A stretch of 64,000 nucleotides of DNA, taken from assembly GCA_002508315.1 (NCBI GenBank), contig DAHE01000043.1, forward strand, positions 1 through 64,000. The letters run 5' to 3'. This document shows, in pieces, positions 18,166-25,964 of this stretch. How positions within the stretch are numbered: position 1 is the first letter of the stretch; each line of letters begins with the position of its first letter. Source of the stretch: Thermocladium sp. UBA166 (GTDB taxonomy: Archaea; Thermoproteota; Thermoprotei; Thermoproteales; Thermocladiaceae). Made by a program: the position numbers and the translations under genes. The notes below the pieces were generated by a model. That model saw only the letters and a program-made list of their open reading frames with translations. It was not told the origin of the DNA and searched no databases.

Positions 18166-18749
18166 CGGTGAACGTGAAGAAGGCGTATGGGGATTTCAAG
18201 CTATCCGCATCTGCATCCATGAAAGGCGTGGTTGCCCTGCTTGGAAGAAATGGAAGCGGAAAAACAACCCTGCTCAGGATAATAGCAGGGCTGGAGAAGC
18301 CGGACTCCGGTCATGTGTTAATAAATGGAGTGGACGTAACTCGACTACCTCCCTGGGCGCGGCGCGCCGCCTATGTATCCCCCACCACCTACATCCCGCA
18401 TCTACGGGTCGAGAAGCATTTAGGCATAGCCAGCGGATTGGAGCTGGACTATGTCGAGGATTTACTGCGGGAGTACTCAATACCAATGCAGGAGAAAGTG
18501 GGCAGGCTAAGCATGGGGCAGAGGGAGGTGATTGCCATATTAACGGCTTTATCGTCCAGGCCCAAGGCATTATTGCTTGACGAAGCTGCCGCTAACATAT
18601 CATCCCCGCTAAACGTGCTGGGTCCAGTCGCTGCCACGTGTAGGGAGGTCGGGATAGACGTGATATACGCCGCCCAGGGCGGCTATGAGGAATTATTCGA
18701 TGCAGTGTTTCACATTGATGCAGGTAAGTTGAGCTACTCCGCTCCGTAG
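18141..18749 (+). CDS. short oxyanion-transporter ATPase (WtpC/ModC-like) lacking a canonical switch histidine
   Basis: 202 aa. Walker A GRNGSGKTT (about 35-43) and signature LSMGQREVIAIL are intact, and Walker B is ALLLDEAAANI. Where ABC ATPases have the H-loop (usually THD) this one reads VIYAAQGGYEELFD, with no histidine. There is also no C-terminal TOBE domain, which ModC/WtpC usually carry and use for oxyanion regulation. The protein ends about 150 residues earlier than typical members. It may hydrolyse ATP slowly or rely on another residue. Confidence 0.8.
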   Translation: MGEAAMVVTVNVKKAYGDFKLSASASMKGVVALLGRNGSGKTTLLRIIAGLEKPDSGHVLINGVDVTRLPPWARRAAYVSPTTYIPHLRVEKHLGIASGLELDYVEDLLREYSIPMQEKVGRLSMGQREVIAILTALSSRPKALLLDEAAANISSPLNVLGPVAATCREVGIDVIYAAQGGYEELFDAVFHIDAGKLSYSAP

Positions 18750-18897
18750 AGGTTTTCCCCTCGTTCCAGATTGGATTGAAATAGTGAAGATCCATGGTGA
18801 CGCCCGTAAAACCACCATCGCCGGCAACAAAATGCTCCGCGTCCCGCTTGGGGGTTCTTCCAGTCTTAATTTTAGCGGGGCATTCGAGGGAATTAAT

Positions 18898-18907
18898 GCT
18901 TATATAG
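18898..18907 (+). promoter_or_regulatory. TATA element for the Trm112 gene
   Basis: GCTTATATAG is centred 26 nt before ATG 18929, which selects that start over a TTG at 18908. Confidence 0.55.
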
Positions 18908-18928
18908 TTGATTCGCTTAGGCCCTGTC

Positions 18929-19342
18929 ATGAAGTATAGGTTGATGGACGTGCTTGCCTGTCCATACGATAAGACATTCCCGCTCAGGCTAGTGGTGCTC
19001 GGGGAGCACACTAGGGATAGGAATTATACGGGCAAGGTACCGTTTTGCGAGCTTTACTGCGCATTTAAGGGGATGAACATAAAGGATATGGATGATCCAA
19101 GCAAGGCGCCGTGCGCTGAGTGTTATAGGCACGAGATAGAGGAGGGGATCTTGTACTGCGATAAGTGCCACAGGTGGTACCCGATAAAGGAGGACATACC
19201 TATACTTCTACCAGATGAGCTGAGGAACTTAAACGAGGATAGGGAATTCCTCGCGAAGATTAAGGATGGATTAGCCAAAGTAGATCCAAAGCTGGCGGAT
19301 GAAATAATAAATAATGGAAACCCAGTAAACCTGAAACAGTGA
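18929..19342 (+). CDS. Trm112-family zinc-binding protein
   Basis: 137 aa. It begins MKYRLMDVLACPYDKTFPL, and a second zinc-binding region has CAECYR, GILYCDKCHRWYPIKEDIPILLPDE, the hallmark of Trm112/UPF0434-type zinc-ribbon proteins. Trm112 activates several SAM-dependent methyltransferases acting on tRNA, rRNA or release factor. A central insertion (about 25-60) makes it longer than bacterial members. No methyltransferase gene is adjacent. Confidence 0.8.
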   Translation: MKYRLMDVLACPYDKTFPLRLVVLGEHTRDRNYTGKVPFCELYCAFKGMNIKDMDDPSKAPCAECYRHEIEEGILYCDKCHRWYPIKEDIPILLPDELRNLNEDREFLAKIKDGLAKVDPKLADEIINNGNPVNLKQ

Positions 19343-19454
19343 AGAGGATCCGCTCAACCGCGTTGGGTAGGGAGGTAATGCGTGTCGTTGGATTAATGTC
19401 CAACCGCTTGCCTTTGCCGCAATAGATGATGGATTCACCCACATGCGTCGTTGC

Positions 19455-21701
19455 TCATAGGTAATCGGATAGATCGCCGCTGGGCTCCTCGTCTCTAGGT
19501 ACCCTAGTTATCCTGCCCGTCTCCACGAGCTTCTTGGCCTGCTCAATGAGGGAGTTAGCCAAGGTAGGCCCTATCCCCCTTGCTTGCTGTAGTTTGGCGG
19601 GGGTGGCGTTAGCTATATCCTCTATTGACTTAAAGCCGGCCCTGTATAACTCCCTGGCCCTGGCCCTCCCTATTCCCTCCAAGTTCAGCGCAAGTTCCAA
19701 CGCATCGGCCTTTATCCCATGCTTCACGCGAAGCCTGAGCATTCCTATCCTTCCAGCCAATTCCCTCAGCTTTAGGACGCGGGCCAGCTCAGCCATTGCG
19801 CCCAGGAGCCAATCCAATTGATCTATATACATGCGAAGATCCCCCGGCTGGGCATCGTATTGCTTCAGCAGCGCGTCTTCATCAACCTCGTTCGTCCAGT
19901 CCAGCATCATGGTCGCTGTCTTTAATTCCTCCATGAATGGATTCAGTTCATCATCGTCGTAATCAGGCAAGGTCGGCGGCATTAAAGGTAGCCTAGACCA
20001 ATTGCGGATCAAGGCATCGCTCCATTTATCCTCCTCCCCCCTCTTAACCCTGAGCTTCGGTATCTTCCTTGATTTCACGGCCAGGAAAAGCAGATTCAAA
20101 CTGCTTGCCTTGCCATTTAATTCCCTTAATCCCCTCACATAATCATTGGCCGTGTATGGATCGATGTAAGTCCTGTTAACGGCTAAGCCAAGTGGCGTCG
20201 CGGCGAATTCCCCGCCGCTCTCCTCAATGAAGCCGGACTCCATGAGGAACCTCAGCATGTCCTCGACCCTCCGCATCAAGGCATTCCTTTGAATCACGTT
20301 GCTAGCTATCCTATACTGGGAATACGCTAATGTGTTGGATAGGAAGCCGTTTATCTCGTTCAGGTTGCTCGCATAACCGCTGGCTATTATGGAGAGCAGA
20401 TTAAATGCCAAGTTCTCCTCAACGAAGAACCTGGAAACCACGTTCTCCGGTTCCGCATTTACGTAAAGATCGAATAACCTCCTTGCCTCCCTATCATTTG
20501 ATGCTATCAATACGGCCTCTCCATACGGATCAAGGCCGGGCCTACCGGCTCGCCCAGCCATTTGCTTGTACTCCATAACCGGTATATCCACCATCCCCTC
20601 CCCAGCCTCATATCTCCTGTAATCCCCTATTATCACCCGCCTAGCCGGCAGATTAACTCCGGCTGCCAGCGTCGTAGTTGATGCCAATGCCCTTATGATC
20701 CTCTGCCTAAATGCATCCTCTATAAGTCTCCTCACCTCCAGCTCCAGCCCGGCGTGATGAAACGACGCGCCGCATCGTATTAGTTGGGACAGTTCATCCC
20801 CAAGCAACTTAGAGCTAGACGCGGCCCTCACCTCCTCAGCCGTGCGCGAGGCGGCCTCGGCGTCTATCAACTTGGATTGAGAATCGCATATTGCCTTGGC
20901 TAACTGTTTAGCTACCTTGACAGCGCTGGACCTGGATGACGTGAACACTATGGCCTGTCCCCCGCCGTTCAGCGAATCCATGGCCAGGGATATTACGGGA
21001 TCGCCCGCCTCCCTCACCCTTATCTTGGTTCCATCATTAAACGATAGGAATGGCCTTAGGTAAACGCCTTCCCGCAGCGGTATCGGCCTCCAATTGGTCT
21101 TGACTAGCTTCGCGCATAGCCAGTTGGCTAATTCCTCGGCGTTCCCTATAGTCGCGCTCAGCCCTATTATCTGGGGAGTCAATCCCAGCAGCTTTATCTT
21201 GGATATTATTGACTCTATTATGGGCCCCCTCTCGGGATCGCCTAGGTAATGCAGCTCATCTATTATTAATTGACCAACATCGCCGAGCCAAGCCGGCTTA
21301 TGCCTGAGTATGCTGTCCAGTTTCTCGTATGTGGTTATTATTACATCGAATGATTCCAGCCACCTATCATCGCTGTCGTATTCCCCAGTGGATGCAGTTA
21401 TCCTTATCCCCAGTTCCTCGTATGCCTTGAAATCCATCAATTTCTCGTATGCCAGCGCCTTTAGAGGCACCGTTACTATGGTCTTCCTATCGTTGATCAG
21501 CACATTGCTTATGGCCGCCACCTCCGCTAGGAAGGTCTTCCCGCTAGCGGTTGATGTTACCATCACCACGCTCTCGCCGCTCAATATGCCTCTTCTCACA
21601 GCTTCTTCCTGGGGAGGGTAGAGTAGCTTGGCATTGCGCTTTTCCTCTATGAATGACTTAAGCACGTCCGGCAACGATAAATCAGCTATGAGCATTGGCA
21701 T
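19455..21701 (-). CDS. hel308: Hel308 family superfamily 2 DNA helicase
   Basis: 748 aa, close to the usual Hel308 length. Motif I is TSTASGKTF (about 49-57), motif II IIDELHYLGD, motif III GLSATIGN and motif VI QMAGRAGRPG. The C-terminal half carries the winged-helix and ratchet regions, and a helix-hairpin-helix (ALNLEGIGRARARELY ... ARGIGPTLANSLIEQA) closes the protein. Hel308 unwinds lagging-strand DNA at stalled forks. The ATG at 21701 is about 20 nt from a TATA-like CTTAAACCC; the ATG two codons later is also possible. Confidence 0.92.
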   Translation of the reverse strand: MPMLIADLSLPDVLKSFIEEKRNAKLLYPPQEEAVRRGILSGESVVMVTSTASGKTFLAEVAAISNVLINDRKTIVTVPLKALAYEKLMDFKAYEELGIRITASTGEYDSDDRWLESFDVIITTYEKLDSILRHKPAWLGDVGQLIIDELHYLGDPERGPIIESIISKIKLLGLTPQIIGLSATIGNAEELANWLCAKLVKTNWRPIPLREGVYLRPFLSFNDGTKIRVREAGDPVISLAMDSLNGGGQAIVFTSSRSSAVKVAKQLAKAICDSQSKLIDAEAASRTAEEVRAASSSKLLGDELSQLIRCGASFHHAGLELEVRRLIEDAFRQRIIRALASTTTLAAGVNLPARRVIIGDYRRYEAGEGMVDIPVMEYKQMAGRAGRPGLDPYGEAVLIASNDREARRLFDLYVNAEPENVVSRFFVEENLAFNLLSIIASGYASNLNEINGFLSNTLAYSQYRIASNVIQRNALMRRVEDMLRFLMESGFIEESGGEFAATPLGLAVNRTYIDPYTANDYVRGLRELNGKASSLNLLFLAVKSRKIPKLRVKRGEEDKWSDALIRNWSRLPLMPPTLPDYDDDELNPFMEELKTATMMLDWTNEVDEDALLKQYDAQPGDLRMYIDQLDWLLGAMAELARVLKLRELAGRIGMLRLRVKHGIKADALELALNLEGIGRARARELYRAGFKSIEDIANATPAKLQQARGIGPTLANSLIEQAKKLVETGRITRVPRDEEPSGDLSDYL

Positions 21702-21726
21702 GTGGGGCTTCAGTGGGTTTAAGTCT

Positions 21727-22311
21727 CTATCGGGTCCCCTCCCGTTTGAAGTTGGAAGAATAATCCTCGCCTAGCGCGGGGGAGGGGATTAATTGCCTTA
21801 CATATTCTAATATTACGCCCAGCACATTGGGCGGGTCTATCCGTGTAGTATCTATCACTAGGTCAAAAATCGATAAGTCCCTCACATCGAAGCCGTAGAT
21901 ATCCTTATACCTCTTTCTATTGGAATCCTCCCTATCCCTTATCTCACTCATTGCATCGCTTATGCCCCTCCCATCCCTGTTGGCCAATCGAGCTGCCCTA
22001 ATGTTCTCATCAGCCTTCAAGTAAACCTTAATGTCGGCAACATCCTTCAACACCCACGCTGCTAAGTGACCCTCTATCACTACATTGCCCATCTTAGCCT
22101 CCCCCAACGCGTATGAATCAACCATTCTATCTATTGAATGATCAGACTCGGCCAATCTATGCAATTCTATCAATGATACCCCCCTCTCCTGAGCTACCTT
22201 CCTGAACAGCTCACCTATGGAAACAGCCCTATAGCCGAGCTTCCACGCCAGCAGCCTAGCTACAGTAGTTTTCCCGCTGGCCGCCTCGCCGCTTATGGCG
22301 ATGACCCCCAT
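21727..22311 (-). CDS. cmk: cytidylate kinase
   Basis: 194 aa, archaeal-type CMP kinase that phosphorylates CMP/dCMP with ATP. The P-loop is ISGEAASGKTTVARLLA (residues 6-22), followed by a VSIGELFR substrate-binding region and a lid-like RLANRDGRG. It sits 5 bp downstream of the eL34 gene in the same direction, an association common in archaea. The C-terminal 15 residues are charged and variable. Confidence 0.88.
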   Translation of the reverse strand: MGVIAISGEAASGKTTVARLLAWKLGYRAVSIGELFRKVAQERGVSLIELHRLAESDHSIDRMVDSYALGEAKMGNVVIEGHLAAWVLKDVADIKVYLKADENIRAARLANRDGRGISDAMSEIRDREDSNRKRYKDIYGFDVRDLSIFDLVIDTTRIDPPNVLGVILEYVRQLIPSPALGEDYSSNFKREGTR

Positions 22312-22316
22312 TTAAA

Positions 22317-22514
22317 TCACTGGGAGACAAGAACGCTGAGCTTCAGCGCGGTGTTAAGGCAATCACCGCAAATATAACCCCCAAAGGGCCTGCTGGATTT
22401 CTTAATGGGCTTACCGCACACAGCGCACTTGGCAATGCCCCCGCCAGTCTTTATTCTAGATCTCCTTACTTCGCCGCTTGGGGTCTTCCTCTTATAAATT
22501 ATCTTCCTAGCCAT
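22317..22514 (-). CDS. rpl34e: ribosomal protein eL34
   Basis: 65 aa. It starts MARKIIYKRKTPSGEVRRSR, with a zinc ribbon CAVCGKPI ... YICGDCL. This is a short form of eL34 in the large ribosomal subunit. The frame could extend to 22562, but the TATA element at 22536-22546 lies inside that extension and is 27 nt from this ATG. It is first in an operon with cmk. Confidence 0.88.
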   Translation of the reverse strand: MARKIIYKRKTPSGEVRRSRIKTGGGIAKCAVCGKPIKKSSRPFGGYICGDCLNTALKLSVLVSQ

Positions 22515-22535
22515 AAAAAGGACATAATATTCACC

Positions 22536-22546
22536 ATTTAAAAATT
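22536..22546 (-). promoter_or_regulatory. TATA element for the rpl34e-cmk operon
   Basis: On the minus strand ATTTTTAAATGG is centred 27 nt upstream of ATG 22514. Confidence 0.5.
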
Positions 22547-22562
22547 TGACTAAAGACCGCAA

Positions 22563-23040
22563 GCCAATCCGCTCCCAAGCCCTAAAGGACTAGGTTTGCC
22601 GTTCTTTCACCGCGTGCCGTTGAGGCCTAGGTCGGGTGGTTCACGTAGTGGCTTTCAATGTGCCGCTAAAATCCGCGTACGTATACCACGCGTTTTCAAG
22701 TTAATTATGGGCGGGCATGGATTATTACTTCACTCAAAAACCAGTTACCCCCAAAATGGAGGATATCTCACCGAATTAATTTTGCACTAAGACTTTCAGC
22801 GGCCCCCCACAGGGCCTTTTTATCTTCATCGATACGAGTAACTCTGACTCATCACGGTCCAGGCAATGCTATGCGTGTTTTAAAAGATGCGCTGGTTAGC
22901 CGTGAATGGGCGTCCGCCTTAAATTAAGTTGATTTTCTCCTCAATCCTAGCATTAACTTAGTAACTGAGAGCATTTGGCTTTCATCCCTCAGCGCTTGAG
23001 GAAGGGCTGGGGAATATTTTGGATTTATGGAGGATCGACA
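22563..23040. other. intergenic region without a recognised gene
   Basis: About 480 bp between the rpl34e promoter and the end of the MFS gene. It contains a short open frame (22596-22790, plus strand) with no protein-like features, a GC-rich hairpin followed by T5 at 22801-22821, and a TTTTAAAAG element near 22878 with no gene at leaderless distance. A non-coding RNA ending at the hairpin is possible but unsupported. Confidence 0.3.
22801..22821 (+). terminator. hairpin plus T-run, terminator-like
   Basis: GGCCC and GGGCC pair around a 6-nt loop and are followed directly by TTTTT. The arrangement resembles a terminator for a plus-strand transcript, yet no plus-strand gene is evident upstream. 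Confidence 0.35.
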
Positions 23041-24330
23041 TCACTGGCTGTGCTTCAATGATGGGATTGCCCCCGCTACCACCAATGCCGCGCTTATCAT
23101 CATGACGGCCGAGCTGGCGAACGCGGCGGCGCTTGGGGCTCCCTGCATTAATAGAAGCACTAGAAGCGTGGATAATGGTCCAATGGCTGCATTCACGTTC
23201 CATCCAAAGGACACCCCACTCCATCTAGCCTCCACCGGGAAGAGGGATGTGAAGTACAGCGTTTGGGGCGCGGCAGCCAAGCCGAATGATATGCCCATTA
23301 TAAATGACATCAAGGGAGCCAGCGGATTGAAACTAAACGATAAATCAACGCCCAGCGGGGAGATAATCATCAACGCAATCGCGGAGGCAATGAAGAGGGG
23401 GCGAATGCCGATCTTGCTCAGCACGAATCCGCTCAGTATTTCCCCTATTACGGCTCCAATTCCTCCGTACATGCTTAAGGTCAAGGCGAAGTCGAGCGCT
23501 TTTGATGGGGTTACCCCAACATGCGGGGCAATAAGCTTCGGTATTGCGTAGCTCCAGAATCCAGTGCCGCCGTAGTAGTACATAGTTAATCCAAGGTTTA
23601 TCAGAATAACTATCAATAGAGCCCTCCAATGCCTTCTTACCACTGAGGCCAGGGGGAGCCTCGGTAACTTGCCAGCCCGCTTTGCCTCAACCCATTCCGG
23701 CGACTCAACGCCGCTCAGCCTAATTATTAAGGCTATCAATGCGGGTACTGCGCCGAAGGCGTATATTGCCCTCCACCCCCACACCTTAAATGCAGACGGA
23801 GGCAACGCCCCCTTTATCGCCAATACCATGAATGAGGAGAGAAATACTGCCCAAGAGAGTCCGCTGTACATTATTCCATTCAAAATTGGCTTGAGACGAG
23901 CCGGGGCAACCTCCATAGCCCAGGTCGCCCCCCCTCCAGCCTCCCCTCCCAGCGATAATCCTTGCAGTATCCTCATGGAGTAAAACGCGAGGGGCGCGGC
24001 CAATCCTATTGCCGAATACGGGGGTAGAAGGCCTATCACCACGGCGGCCAAGCCTATCAATCCCGCATCTAATATCGTGGTGTACCTACGTCCCCGCGTG
24101 TCGCCTAAGTGACCGAATATCACGGCGCCAAGGGGCCTCACCAGGTAGGATAAAGCGAAAGCACCCCATACTTCCAATAATCCAATTAATGGGGAGCTGG
24201 AGAAAAAGAGCGGTTGAATTATATATGCAAGTGATGAATATATTATAATATCATAATACTCCAGTCCCCATATCAGCATTGTTGAGATCACCGGGACTAG
24301 GTACTGCCTAGTTTCCAGCCTAACACCCAT
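23041..24330 (-). CDS. MFS transporter, metabolite:proton symporter-like
   Basis: 429 aa with about 12 transmembrane segments. The cytoplasmic loop GHLGDTRGRRYTTILDA matches the MFS loop 2-3 signature, and RILQGLSLGGEAGGGATWAMEVAP is typical of the metabolite:H+ symporter group (citrate, shikimate, proline/betaine type carriers). Substrate unknown, probably an organic acid. The frame opens at 24390, but a TATA element at 24353-24362 is 27 nt from the ATG at 24330, so that start is used. Confidence 0.85.
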   Translation of the reverse strand: MGVRLETRQYLVPVISTMLIWGLEYYDIIIYSSLAYIIQPLFFSSSPLIGLLEVWGAFALSYLVRPLGAVIFGHLGDTRGRRYTTILDAGLIGLAAVVIGLLPPYSAIGLAAPLAFYSMRILQGLSLGGEAGGGATWAMEVAPARLKPILNGIMYSGLSWAVFLSSFMVLAIKGALPPSAFKVWGWRAIYAFGAVPALIALIIRLSGVESPEWVEAKRAGKLPRLPLASVVRRHWRALLIVILINLGLTMYYYGGTGFWSYAIPKLIAPHVGVTPSKALDFALTLSMYGGIGAVIGEILSGFVLSKIGIRPLFIASAIALMIISPLGVDLSFSFNPLAPLMSFIMGISFGLAAAPQTLYFTSLFPVEARWSGVSFGWNVNAAIGPLSTLLVLLLMQGAPSAAAFASSAVMMISAALVVAGAIPSLKHSQ

Positions 24331-24352
24331 ACCATTTTGATAAGAAACCCCT

Positions 24353-24362
24353 ATTTTAAAGT
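24353..24362 (-). promoter_or_regulatory. TATA element for the MFS gene
   Basis: ACTTTAAAAT on the minus strand is centred 27 nt upstream of ATG 24330. Confidence 0.5.
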
Positions 24363-24588
24363 TCTGATCCGGCATTGCGTTAACTGGCAAGGCAATCCAA
24401 CGCCGAGGCCCTCACTACATTTAAGCTGGAATGAGGCTCCCTGCAACTCTGATCCCCTAATTCCTGACGGCCGACCTCCACCTCAAAACCGGGAATCGTC
24501 GGCGCTCCCATAATCCACTGAACTTGAATGAATGATTCGCCGCTTTTCATAATTGAATAATTCCCTCGACGTTAAGGACATATTTTCT

Positions 24589-25035
24589 TTAGTATTTATC
24601 CATCAATTTAAGTAGAACGGTTTGCCGCGAGCAATCATTGCTTCTCAGCCGGGTGGCCGAACCGATTAATCTATCCCCGCCTAAATGGATCTCGACGCGT
24701 TCTCTGGATAGCGCGGCTATAGTTATGACGTTGTGGCCAAGCGGCGAGGCTTTCTCTATGGCCTCGCTTATCTGGAGCGTGCATTGGCTCAGCGCCAGAG
24801 CCTCCATGTTTGGGTCCTTGGCGAACGCGCTTCCATCTGCTTTGGATCTAAGCGCGAAGTATAGGTAATAAAGCATGTCCACGTCCCTCGGCGCGGCCGA
24901 TGCGTTCATTACTACGTATACGTCGGCCTTCACGGACTCCATTATCCGTTTCACGTCGTCGTTCGTGGCATCGCCGTCGAGGACTATAGTAATTACTTGA
25001 AAGTCAAGCGGGCCCAGATCTGTATTTATCATCAT
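24589..25035 (-). CDS. cgi121: KEOPS complex subunit Cgi121
   Basis: 148 aa. The central region LYYLYFALRSKADGSAFAKD followed by NMEALALSQCTLQISEAIEKA matches the Cgi121/TPRKB signature of a helical pair ending in a QIxxAI motif. In KEOPS, Cgi121 binds tRNA and assists Kae1-dependent t6A formation at position 37. No other KEOPS gene is in the window. It lies 2 bp downstream of a MoaD-like gene, probably in the same transcript. Confidence 0.75.
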   Translation of the reverse strand: MMINTDLGPLDFQVITIVLDGDATNDDVKRIMESVKADVYVVMNASAAPRDVDMLYYLYFALRSKADGSAFAKDPNMEALALSQCTLQISEAIEKASPLGHNVITIAALSRERVEIHLGGDRLIGSATRLRSNDCSRQTVLLKLMDKY

Positions 25036-25037
25036 TG

Positions 25038-25328
25038 TTAACCGCCATGTATGTATGATAGGAACAATACTGTGTCTCCATCCTTGAGAGGCGTTGCCAA
25101 GTCCTTTAACAGCCTGACATCCACATCGTTTACGGCTATGTATATGTCAGGCATCAATTCCTTTCCACTCATTAACCTAGATAACAGCTTGGGATTGCTT
25201 GAGCCCAGCTTTGCTATTAAGTCCTTAATTGATGAACCGCATGGCATCTCAATATCGATTTCGTTATCCCCAGCGAATATTTTTAGCACGCCGGCGAACC
25301 TCAGTTTAATTCTGACCCCACACTCCAT
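25038..25328 (-). CDS. MoaD/ThiS-like ubiquitin-fold protein
   Basis: 96 aa beta-grasp protein ending in the di-glycine tail HGG, which is adenylated and thiocarboxylated or conjugated. The pattern VRIKLRFAGVL ... DVRLLKDLATPLKDGDTVLFL fits MoaD for molybdopterin/tungstopterin synthesis or an archaeal small modifier (SAMP). A short N-terminal extension to 25346 is possible, but the palindromic TATA element selects ATG 25328. It is co-directional with cgi121. Confidence 0.82.
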   Translation of the reverse strand: MECGVRIKLRFAGVLKIFAGDNEIDIEMPCGSSIKDLIAKLGSSNPKLLSRLMSGKELMPDIYIAVNDVDVRLLKDLATPLKDGDTVLFLSYIHGG

Positions 25329-25348
25329 GTTTTTGGTGTCAGGCAAAA

Positions 25349-25362
25349 TGATTTATAAATCA
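25349..25362. promoter_or_regulatory. palindromic bidirectional TATA element
   Basis: TGATTTATAAATCA is a perfect palindrome centred between 25355 and 25356. Its centre is 28 nt from the GTG of the alkyltransferase gene (25384) and 28 nt from the ATG of moaD (25328). One TBP site can therefore direct leaderless transcripts both ways. Confidence 0.6.
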
Positions 25363-25383
25363 GTTACTATCAGTTGGTCAACT

Positions 25384-25926
25384 GTGGTAAAGCGATGCAT
25401 TAATGAAGCCTTGGATGGGCTCGGCCACTCGCTGCAGTTGTGCAGGAATGGTAATGGCAAGATAGTCAGCGCCAGGTTCGTCAGGGAGGTCTCCAAGCAT
25501 AGGTTCGAGCAGCCTAGCGTTGTGGAGGTGTTGAGCATGATAGAGATACCTGCCAACATGTTGGGGTTATTGATGATAGCGCTGCTCGCCATTCCTAGGG
25601 GAAAGGTAACATCATACGCGGCAATGGGTAAGCTCCTAGGCATAAGCCCTAGATTGGTGGGGTTGCTTCTCTCTAAGAACCCGATTCCAGTGCTGGTGCC
25701 GTGCCATAGGGTGATTCAATCGGATGGGAACATAGGGGGGTACTCAATACATAATCCAGCTATAAGTAATGCAGTGAATATAAAGAGAAAGCTATTGGAG
25801 ATGGAGGGCATAATATTCATTAACGACAAAGTGCCCAAGAGATTCTTCATTGATTACAGGGAACACGAGAGGATGTTCTATGAATTGTATAATGTTTACG
25901 TCAATCAAATGAAGACCAGGAGCTGA
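25384..25926 (+). CDS. ogt: O6-alkylguanine-DNA alkyltransferase (Ogt/MGMT family)
   Basis: 180 aa. The active-site motif VPCHRVIQSDGNIGGYS carries the acceptor cysteine that takes the alkyl group from O6-alkylguanine in a suicide reaction. RGKVTSYAAMGKLLGISPRLVGLLLSKNP is the usual DNA-binding helix-turn-helix with the arginine finger region (here R after SP). The N-terminal domain is short. The open frame extends upstream to 25051, antisense to moaD, and the promoter selects GTG 25384. The gene is convergent to rpoB. Confidence 0.88.
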   Translation: MVKRCINEALDGLGHSLQLCRNGNGKIVSARFVREVSKHRFEQPSVVEVLSMIEIPANMLGLLMIALLAIPRGKVTSYAAMGKLLGISPRLVGLLLSKNPIPVLVPCHRVIQSDGNIGGYSIHNPAISNAVNIKRKLLEMEGIIFINDKVPKRFFIDYREHERMFYELYNVYVNQMKTRS

Positions 25927-25964
25927 TAATTGCCGGAATTATCGCCGCAAATCGAATTGGCGGG

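Noticed and set aside
18592..19011. Minus-strand open frame over the WtpC 3' end and the Trm112 start
   Set aside because: It overlaps two convincing genes and a promoter; composition is unlike a protein.
22791..22860. Possible C/D box sRNA on the minus strand (GTGATGA, CGATGA and CTGA boxes)
   Set aside because: C and D boxes match but the internal D' box is absent and the spacing between C' and D is too long, with a G-rich guide. The D-side sequence is part of a hairpin. Support is too weak.
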